In this document: piece by piece, positions 8,043 through 13,835 of the stretch
Layout: each line of letters opens with the position of its first letter
Numbering within the stretch: the first letter of the stretch is position 1
Source: an uncultured Desulfotomaculum sp.
GTDB taxonomy: Bacteria > Bacillota > Desulfotomaculia > Desulfotomaculales > Desulfotomaculaceae
Reading direction: 5' to 3'
Assembly: GCA_946411205.1 (NCBI GenBank)
Contig: CAMKDG010000018.1
Location: forward strand, 1 to 39,442
DNA: 39,442 bases
Notes under the pieces: generated by a model
The model's database searches: none
What the model was told of the DNA's origin: nothing
The model's input: only the letters and a program-made list of their open reading frames with translations
Program-made: the position numbers and the translations under genes

Positions 8043-8092
8043 TTTGTCAAATCTCCTGGTGTTTTGACAAATTTTTTTAACACGATTATTTT
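8043..8092. promoter_or_regulatory. Inverted repeat overlapping a probable promoter
   Basis: TTTGTCAAA (8043-8051) and TTTGACAAA (8063-8071) are perfect 9-bp inverted arms. The right arm contains TTGACA at 8064-8069, a consensus -35, followed after 17 nt by TATTTT at 8087-8092 as a -10 towards the GNAT gene. The site lies between the divergent TPR and GNAT genes, so a repressor could control one or both. No adjacent regulator gene is evident. Confidence 0.45.
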
Positions 8093-8163
8093 CTCTCAGT
8101 AGTTCCTAATTGGCTAAGAGAGTGATATAGTATAACATAGCAAACTAAAAGGAGTAGATACTG

Positions 8164-8616
8164 ATGGATCTATTGCCTGCTCCTAACACTGAATTAGCAT
8201 CATTCCAACTATCTTTGCAAGAGCTATTGGGTCACACCTTGTGCTTCGTGAACCATGTACTATTTCCCAATTGCGTGTATCTAACTTCTTTAAATCACAA
8301 CAACGATCAAGAAGAAGAGAATTTTTATTTGATTTATGACCTTAAAAAAGACCGTGGTGGACAACTCCAAGCAAAAATTTATTTTCTACAAGTACCTTTA
8401 GATTGTCGAAACCAAAAACTAGGTAGCAAAATTTACCTACTCTTAGAACAGTTGCTACGACAAAAGGGCTGCCAATCTATTATTTTGGAAGCCAGAGTCA
8501 ATTCATTAAATCCAAAGGATAATTCTGTAGGTTTTTGGGGTAAGCAAGGTTTTGTGCCGGGTGTTCATTATGCCTTTGATGATGAAAATTTTCCGATGAT
8601 AAAAAGATTAACCTAA
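8164..8616 (+). CDS. GNAT-like N-acetyltransferase
   Basis: 150 residues. The acetyl-CoA loop pattern is visible as CRNQKLGSKIYLLLEQLL (about residues 80-97), fitting Q/R-x-x-G-x-G/S, and a C-terminal N-x-x-x-VGFWGKQGFVPG is typical of GNAT motif B. ILEARVN supplies the preceding beta strand. AAAGGAG precedes the ATG. The N-terminal third is less typical and rich in N and Q. Substrate unknown; it stands alone, converging on the flavoprotein gene with a shared palindromic terminator in which both stop codons sit. Confidence 0.65.
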   Translation: MDLLPAPNTELASFQLSLQELLGHTLCFVNHVLFPNCVYLTSLNHNNDQEEENFYLIYDLKKDRGGQLQAKIYFLQVPLDCRNQKLGSKIYLLLEQLLRQKGCQSIILEARVNSLNPKDNSVGFWGKQGFVPGVHYAFDDENFPMIKRLT

Positions 8617-8649
8617 AAGAGAGAAGGCCCGCGGGCCTTCTCTCTTTTA
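8614..8649. terminator. Perfect 36-bp palindrome serving two convergent genes
   Basis: The two 18-bp arms are perfectly complementary, with A-runs on the left and T-runs on the right of a GGCCCGCGGGCC core. It begins at the TAA of the GNAT gene and ends at the TAA of the minus-strand flavoprotein gene. It works as a bidirectional intrinsic terminator: each strand gives a GC-rich stem followed by U residues. Confidence 0.85.
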
Positions 8650-9564
8650 GACTGTAGCCAATTCTTTGGCCTTATTTTTCAGTTCATCCAGATATTTTAC
8701 GGCCTGTAAGGCGGCTACCTGTCCCTCACCGGCCGCTTTACTTAATTGGTAAGGCAACCCGGTACAATCTCCGGCAGCAAATACCCCTGGGATATTGGTA
8801 GCACAATCCCGATTGATAACAATACCTTGGTTGCTAACATTGAGCCCAGGCACTAATTGGTCTGGCAGGACTGATTCTCGGATGATAAAGATACCATCAG
8901 CCTTGATTTCCTGATCTTCAAGTTTGACCCCGGTAGACCAGATTTCGCCCATGATAGCCACGGGTTTTCCCGGAATTTGTTTAATCTTTTCAGCTAGACG
9001 AATACCTCGGGCATCCTGCTCTTTCACCTGGGAAACTACGATTACTTCTTCAGCAATTTCTGCTAAAAAGTTTGCCTCCTCCAACCCTTCCCGATTGTAG
9101 GCTAAAACAATCACCCTTTTTCCTTTATACAGTGGGCCATCGCAGGTAGCACAATAGCTAACACCTCGCCCCAGGTAATCCAGTTCCTTTTCGATGGGCT
9201 TCACAGTGTTGACTCCGGTAGCTAAGATAACCGACTTTGTTTGGTAAAACGTATCCCTGGATTGCAAGGTAAAACCATCAGCCGCTGGATAAATACCCGT
9301 TACTTTGCTGTCCTTAATCTTTAAACCCATTTTCTTAACATGTTCTAAAAACCTTTGACGTAGTTCATCACCCGTCAGTGCGGGTAACCCTAGGTAATTA
9401 TCGATATGTGGTGCATGGTGTAGTTTAGGGCTGCAAAATTCTGAACCAAAGATACCAACTTTCTTTTTTCGAATAGTAGCGTTAATAGCTGCGGCAAGCC
9501 CTGCCGGACCACAGCCAACAATGGCAATATCATACTCATCCACTAGGTTCATTTCATTGGTCAT
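8647..9564 (-). CDS. Thioredoxin-reductase-like flavoprotein lacking NADPH motifs
   Basis: 305 residues from the ATG at 9564 (GAGGTG upstream; a GTG at 9573 overlaps that site). FAD motif GCGPAG at 17-22, redox pair CATC at 138-141, and C-terminal FAD contact FAAGDCTGLPYQ are all present. The NADPH half is not: where canonical TrxB has GGGDAA this protein has VLAYNREGLEEA (153-164), and the HRRxxxR motif is replaced by SQVKEQDARG. That pattern matches the ferredoxin-dependent flavin thioredoxin reductases described in clostridia. Electron donor ferredoxin is thus a reasoned inference. A canonical trxB lies at 27219-28139 in the same window. It is not beside a thioredoxin gene. Confidence 0.75.
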   Translation of the reverse strand: MTNEMNLVDEYDIAIVGCGPAGLAAAINATIRKKKVGIFGSEFCSPKLHHAPHIDNYLGLPALTGDELRQRFLEHVKKMGLKIKDSKVTGIYPAADGFTLQSRDTFYQTKSVILATGVNTVKPIEKELDYLGRGVSYCATCDGPLYKGKRVIVLAYNREGLEEANFLAEIAEEVIVVSQVKEQDARGIRLAEKIKQIPGKPVAIMGEIWSTGVKLEDQEIKADGIFIIRESVLPDQLVPGLNVSNQGIVINRDCATNIPGVFAAGDCTGLPYQLSKAAGEGQVAALQAVKYLDELKNKAKELATV

Positions 9565-9955
9565 ACCCTTCACCTCTTGTTTATTAGTAACAGTATAGTG
9601 CTCTAAACCTTTTCTTTTATGTATCCCTAGTCAGTTTTTATAACTCTATTTTCTCTTTATGAATATTCTCGAGATTCCCACTGCGGGTGCTTCCAATAAA
9701 TGGCTGGAAGCGGTGAACGATATGATGAGGAACATCCTGCAAAAAAGAGAGTGTCACAAACTACTTTTTATGTAGTAAGCGGCACTCCCTTTTTGCCATA
9801 GGACATAGACATGGTTAGTTTACCAGAGGACACGTAGTCTATTTTGCAAGACTGTCCTTTGGTCTAGTAGGGGCGAGCTTTGCTCGTCTGAAGAATTGCC
9901 AGCAGACTACCTGGCTGCTGCAAAACAACGGACTAATGCAGAATGCAGTATTTTT
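9565..9955. other. Gene-poor interval with possible IS scar
   Basis: About 390 nt without a convincing gene. A 38-codon reading frame on the plus strand (9659-9775) has no ribosome site and encodes ASNKWLEAVNDMMRNIL, which I do not recognise. It runs into GAGAGTGTCACAAACTAC (9748-9765), facing GTAGTAAGCGGCACTCC (9772-9788); these form nested inverted repeats (ACTAC/GTAGT, GAGTG/CACTC) reminiscent of IS256-type ends. Small hairpins follow at 9867-9882 (GGGCGAGC/GCTCGTCT) and 9900-9919. It may be a decayed insertion sequence; evidence is thin. Confidence 0.3.
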
Positions 9956-10165
9956 TTAATCTACAACAGTATATCCTTCATCCGTTATAGCTTCTTTAAT
10001 GGTTGCCAGATTGCCGCTGCCATCGGTAGTAATTTTCACTAGGTTTTCCGAGGGTATAGCCTCCACCGACTGTACACCAGCTACCTTCTGAACTGCTTTT
10101 TCCACGGCCATCTTGCAATGATTGCAACTCATACCTGTCACCTTAAGGGTGATACTATCTGCCAT
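9956..10165 (-). CDS. copZ: Copper chaperone / heavy-metal-associated domain protein
   Basis: 69 residues forming a single HMA domain. The metal site GMSCNHC is at 11-17 (C14, C17), with the beta-alpha-beta pattern continuing to the C-terminal GYTVVD. AAGGAGG precedes the ATG. Such proteins bind Cu(I) and hand it to a CopA ATPase, but no copA or csoR is next to it here, so it might serve another soft metal. A weak CsoR-like CCC...GGG pattern at about 10186-10206 in the leader is suggestive only. It is divergent from a small hydrophilic protein gene. Confidence 0.85.
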   Translation of the reverse strand: MADSITLKVTGMSCNHCKMAVEKAVQKVAGVQSVEAIPSENLVKITTDGSGNLATIKEAITDEGYTVVD

Positions 10166-10316
10166 TTGATCTTCCTCCTTTATAACTACCCCTTATGTTG
10201 GGATATAAAATTTACTAGCTTGAATTATCCTATAGTAGTCTCTCCCATTGGCGTATAACAAAACAACTCCAGGCAAAACTAAAAATAAATCTATATTTGA
10301 CCAAGGAGGAAGCTAC

Positions 10317-10511
10317 ATGGATAAAGATAGGAAAAATAACGATCAACGCAAAGAAGAAAAGCAGTATGATACAGGTGAAAAATTTGTTTATGAACCAACT
10401 GGTTCTGCCACCCGTGTAAATGTTGATGGCAAATGGGAACATGATTTTTATAATACCCATCAGGATAAAGATCGCTCTCAAGGCACCGGGGATAATCCCT
10501 TGGCAGAATAA
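10317..10511 (+). CDS. Small hydrophilic protein of unknown function
   Basis: 64 residues, very rich in D, K, E, N and Q, with no cysteine, signal peptide or membrane segment. The start at 10317 is supported by CAAGGAGG 7-8 nt upstream; an in-frame ATG at 10248 lacks a ribosome site. The only non-polar patch is KFVYEPTGSATRVNVDGKWEHDFYN cut into FVYEP and RVNVDG. It may be intrinsically disordered. A clear terminator follows directly, so it is a monocistronic, probably real gene. I do not recognise the family; a spore- or stress-related role would be speculation. Confidence 0.65.
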   Translation: MDKDRKNNDQRKEEKQYDTGEKFVYEPTGSATRVNVDGKWEHDFYNTHQDKDRSQGTGDNPLAE

Positions 10512-10519
10512 TAAACTCT

Positions 10520-10550
10520 AACCCCTTGGTTCTAAATACCGAGGGGTTTT
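10520..10550 (+). terminator. Terminator of the small hydrophilic protein gene
   Basis: AACCCCT pairs with AGGGGTT, extended by a T-G wobble and GG/CC, around a 9-nt loop, and ends in TTTT. It starts 9 nt after the stop codon. Confidence 0.8.
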
Positions 10551-10571
10551 CTATGCACCATAGTAGTCGAA

Positions 10572-11168
10572 TTATCCAGTATATTTTCTTACTCTGAATT
10601 CTGCTCCCAGATTTTTGGCAATAAGTCGACAGGCTTCCACATCCACACCAGGCCATTCAACCACCGACAAAATTACCTTAGGAATCACCCCCACACATTT
10701 CCGGGCAAAGTCTAACATGGCATAATAGGCCTCTTCCCCACCTTGGGGATGGCAAAGCTCCAGATAACTGACAGCGTTTTGAGCATTTAAAGATATTGAT
10801 ATCACATCCACCAGGCCAGCTAAATCAGGGACAATATTTCTGCCGTAATACTGATTGGCTTGTCCGTTAGTGTTTACCCGAATGGAACGCGCTCCTCTCT
10901 CTTTCAAAACGGCTGCTAATTCTTTAACCACATCCAAACGGCTTAAGGGCTCCCCATAACCACAAAAGACAATCTCTCGGTACTGAGCGGGATTATCGAT
11001 GGTGTTCAGAATCTCTGCTGCAGTGGGGTCTTTGTCCAACCAAAGATGATAACCAACACCGTTGTCAGTATCTCGGATACAAAAAGCACAGCGATTGGAA
11101 CAGCGATTAGTAATGTTGAGATATAAGGCATCTCCAATTTGATAACATAAGGTAAGAGTATTATCCAT
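10572..11168 (-). CDS. Radical SAM protein, TatD-associated family
   Basis: 198 residues, a short radical SAM domain. The cluster motif CSNRCAFC is at 23-30 (C23, C27, C30), followed by CGYGEPLSRLD with the GEP SAM contact. It resembles the family TIGR04038, usually encoded near TatD nucleases; no tatD is next to it in this window. Two nearby ATGs exist; AAGGAG is 2 nt from the first (11174) and 8 nt from the second (11168), so I chose the second. The C-terminus is short, with no auxiliary cluster. Reaction unknown. Confidence 0.75.
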   Translation of the reverse strand: MDNTLTLCYQIGDALYLNITNRCSNRCAFCIRDTDNGVGYHLWLDKDPTAAEILNTIDNPAQYREIVFCGYGEPLSRLDVVKELAAVLKERGARSIRVNTNGQANQYYGRNIVPDLAGLVDVISISLNAQNAVSYLELCHPQGGEEAYYAMLDFARKCVGVIPKVILSVVEWPGVDVEACRLIAKNLGAEFRVRKYTG

Positions 11169-11248
11169 TGTCATAACTCCTTAATTCTGTCATAAAATGC
11201 AAGCAATATCCATAAAGATATGTTAAATAGTGTAAGGAGGTAAAAAAT

Positions 11249-11650
11249 ATGGCACTTCGCGGACCAGAAGCACCCGGAAAACCGGTACTACATTTTTCCT
11301 CCATCTGCCGGGGCACCTTGGTTTCTTTGGGACTTTCCTTGTTTTTTAGTACACTGGCTGGACTGGGATATTACTTTACCAGTCTTTCCGAAAACACCAT
11401 GCCTTGGGCATCAGCTATTATTCTTTTTCTTAGTGTTGCTGCGGGCGGGGCCTATGCTGCTAAAAAAGCAGGTACAAAAGGCTTATTTAACGGTTTAGGA
11501 GTAGGTGTAACAACTTTTTTCATCATCTGGCTTTTGGTAGGTTTCTTTTTACCAAGTCAAGTACTATTCATGGGAGCATTGGGAAAATTGGTCTTGACGA
11601 CAGTGGCTGGTAGTTTGGGTGGCACCCTTGGCGTAGGCTTAGCCTCTTAG
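11249..11650 (+). CDS. TIGR04086/DUF3792 family membrane protein (YrzE-like)
   Basis: 133 residues with four hydrophobic segments at about 24-46, 53-70, 80-103 and 107-130. Small residues (G, A, S) are frequent in the helices, as in this family, whose function is not established. GGAGG lies upstream of the ATG. The last codons and the stop are part of the left arm of the terminator hairpin. It converges with the histidine kinase gene. Confidence 0.7.
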   Translation: MALRGPEAPGKPVLHFSSICRGTLVSLGLSLFFSTLAGLGYYFTSLSENTMPWASAIILFLSVAAGGAYAAKKAGTKGLFNGLGVGVTTFFIIWLLVGFFLPSQVLFMGALGKLVLTTVAGSLGGTLGVGLAS

Positions 11651-11675
11651 ATTCTAAGAGGCTTTTGTTTTTTTA
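11641..11675 (+). terminator. Terminator overlapping the gene end
   Basis: AGCCTCTTA (11641-11649) pairs with TAAGAGGCT (11655-11663) around a 5-nt loop, then TTTGTTTTTTT. The left arm is coding sequence of the membrane protein, and the right arm contains the stop region of the convergent kinase gene. T-rich only on the plus strand, so it acts in that direction. Confidence 0.8.
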
Positions 11676-12898
11676 TAATTAACCATCGGTAGTTTTACCG
11701 TAAAGGTACTACCCTTCCCCGTTTCGGTTTTAACGGAAAGTTTACCACCGTGGTTATCCACAATTTGGTAACTAACAGGCAACCCCAAACCGGTTCCTTC
11801 GGCTCTGGTAGTAAAAAAAGGTAAGAAAATACGCGACATATTTTCTTTGCTGATGCCAACCCCTGTGTCAGTAAAACTAACTTCAACCTGTCCTTGAGAT
11901 TCTTTATAAACGGCTGCTACCGTTAAGTGCCCCCCTCCAGGCATGGCATAGATAGCATTGGATGCTAAGTGCCAAAATACCTGTTTTACCTGATCTTCAT
12001 CCAGTACCATTAAAGGTAAATCCTCCTGATAATTTTTATAAATTGCAATCCCTTTACCGGCAGCTTCTCCTTCTATTAATGACAAAATATAGTCTAACAT
12101 TGCCGGTAAAGAAGCAAAACTTAAATTGGGAGTAGTTCGTCGGGCCAACAATAATAACTCCTTAATAATATGGTTAATTTGATCAATTTCCCGTATTATG
12201 ACGGAAATATATTCCTTGGCTGGATCCTGGTCAGACAGACGCTGATCCATAATTTGAATCAAACCCCTAACGGAGGTTAAAGGATTGCGAATTTCATGAG
12301 CTGTTCCCGCTGCTAATTCCCCTATCATGGTAAGTTTTCCAGATTGGCTTATTTGACGACCTACAAAGGATTGCTCGGAGGTAGGCCAAGCCACAAATAC
12401 CGCTCCACTAGGTTGTCCGGCTTCATTTAAGAGGCTAGTGGAATTTAGATAAAAATACTGAATATCTTCACCCTTTTGGTAGGTAAAATAATGTTCTTGA
12501 TACACCTGACTGCTAACTAATGTCTGCGCCAGATAATGCAGTGGGCTATCATTTTCTGAAGAAAATTCCTTGATGTTAACGTTGACATCTAGTCCTATGC
12601 CACAGATTTCTCTGGCCTTGCTATTTATAATGGTAATATTCCCTTCAAGATCCGTAACAATAACCGCAGCATCAATATTATTAAGAAAATCCCTGACAAT
12701 ATTTTTCGCACCATATCTGGGCACTACTTTTGTTAGCCCCACTTTAACCAAAAAACAAGCGGCGGCTCCTAGTGTTAGTAATACATGTAACCCATACGTT
12801 GCTGAAGGCTGGAAATGAAATATAATACTAACAGAATGAGCAAGGGTAATTGCAACAACCAAAATCCCCACGAAGGCTATCATTTGTTTACGTGTCAC
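11654..12898 (-). CDS. Orphan membrane sensor histidine kinase (sporulation-kinase type)
   Basis: About 414 residues from GTG 12898, behind AGGAGGGCAGG. An ATG at 12931 lacks a ribosome site but cannot be excluded. Two membrane helices at about 6-28 and 35-56, a PAS domain from about 70 (NNIDAAVIVTDLEGNITIIN), the phospho-acceptor H201 in GTAHEIRNPLTSVRG, and a HATPase domain with the N box (LASNA), DTGVGIS and TGLGLPVS. The H-box closely resembles Bacillus Kin-type and NtrB-like kinases. There is no response regulator beside it, which is typical of kinases feeding Spo0A. That target is inference. Confidence 0.85.
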   Translation of the reverse strand: MTRKQMIAFVGILVVAITLAHSVSIIFHFQPSATYGLHVLLTLGAAACFLVKVGLTKVVPRYGAKNIVRDFLNNIDAAVIVTDLEGNITIINSKAREICGIGLDVNVNIKEFSSENDSPLHYLAQTLVSSQVYQEHYFTYQKGEDIQYFYLNSTSLLNEAGQPSGAVFVAWPTSEQSFVGRQISQSGKLTMIGELAAGTAHEIRNPLTSVRGLIQIMDQRLSDQDPAKEYISVIIREIDQINHIIKELLLLARRTTPNLSFASLPAMLDYILSLIEGEAAGKGIAIYKNYQEDLPLMVLDEDQVKQVFWHLASNAIYAMPGGGHLTVAAVYKESQGQVEVSFTDTGVGISKENMSRIFLPFFTTRAEGTGLGLPVSYQIVDNHGGKLSVKTETGKGSTFTVKLPMVNYKKTKAS

Positions 12899-12931
12899 TG
12901 CTATTACCTGCCCTCCTGAATTATCAACCAT

Positions 12932-13245
12932 AATTGTTATAATTTGTTAATACGACAATGATTACAACGATTCCTTCTAAATAGAGATATTAGTAAGAAT
13001 TATTGTAATCTTTTTACCAGCAAAATTGTACAAGGCAAGCCAACAGGCCTGCCTTGTAACTAATTCCAAATTTTTAATAACAATGATCGTAAAAAATTGG
13101 GAAGCCGTACAAAGTACACGCGCATTCCTATCACCCCTTGTTTATATTTGAATTCTTTCTATAGTACGAGGGTGGGGCTTTATTGGTGCATCTGTGTAAC
13201 AATATGACGACAAAAAGAAAAAAAGTACTCAAATCAGAGAATTTT
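12932..13245. other. Gene-free interval with one strong hairpin
   Basis: About 310 nt without a supported gene. ACAAGGCA (13030-13037) and TGCCTTGT (13050-13057) are perfect arms with an inner GCC/GGC, giving a stable stem-loop. Neither side has a good T-run. It may be the end of the pssA transcript (minus strand, ACAATTTTG follows) or a regulatory structure. The rest is AT-rich with no clear promoter. Confidence 0.4.
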
Positions 13246-13752
13246 TTAGAACTTTGGTACTTTAATTTTACTTACCATTAAGTAAGACAGCAGCAACATC
13301 GTCACGGGTAAAACCATAGTCGGCAAATTACCAAGCCCGATGATTAGAAGAGCAACAATTCCACCAGCGACGGTAATGGGTACACCCATAAAGCTACCCG
13401 TAAAGTTGCTTACATTAAAACGGGCCAAGCGTAACGCACCACACATAACAAAAGCTAAAGAAATGGCTAGGCCCCAATAGCCCCAATCCGAAAGCTTTAG
13501 AGCATAGGCTATAACAGCCGGAGCTACCCCAAAGGAAACTAAATCCGCCAGGGAGTCCAGTTCTTTACCAAAGTCCGAAGACACTTGCAATTTTCGGGCT
13601 ACTTTTCCATCTAGATAATCCATAACTCCTGCCAACAGTATCATTAAGCCACCTTGTATATAGTGCGCATCCAAGGCTAGTACCAAGGCAAATACTCCAA
13701 ATAATAAATTTCCCAGTGTGAATAAGCTGGGTATGTGTTGACATCCCTTCAT
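13246..13752 (-). CDS. pssA: CDP-diacylglycerol--serine O-phosphatidyltransferase
   Basis: Membrane enzyme making phosphatidylserine, the precursor of phosphatidylethanolamine. 168 residues, with start at the ATG 13752 where GGGAGG lies 6 nt upstream. The CDP-alcohol phosphotransferase signature D-G-x2-A-R-x8-G-x3-D-x3-D is complete (D48 G49, A52 R53, G62, D66, D70). About five to six membrane helices follow the usual subclass II plan. No psd decarboxylase gene is adjacent. It lies 83 nt downstream of dinG on the same strand and could be co-transcribed. Confidence 0.9.
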   Translation of the reverse strand: MKGCQHIPSLFTLGNLLFGVFALVLALDAHYIQGGLMILLAGVMDYLDGKVARKLQVSSDFGKELDSLADLVSFGVAPAVIAYALKLSDWGYWGLAISLAFVMCGALRLARFNVSNFTGSFMGVPITVAGGIVALLIIGLGNLPTMVLPVTMLLLSYLMVSKIKVPKF

Positions 13753-13835
13753 CGGGAACCTCCCTATCACTCTATTACTGCTTGCATTACTATATTGTAG
13801 CATTCTACCCGTCTCAGGGAAAGGGGAATGCCAAA

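Noticed and set aside
8647-9564. Calling this gene a second NADPH-dependent trxB
   Set aside because: Both NADPH motifs are missing, so ordinary NADPH-dependent activity should not be assumed.
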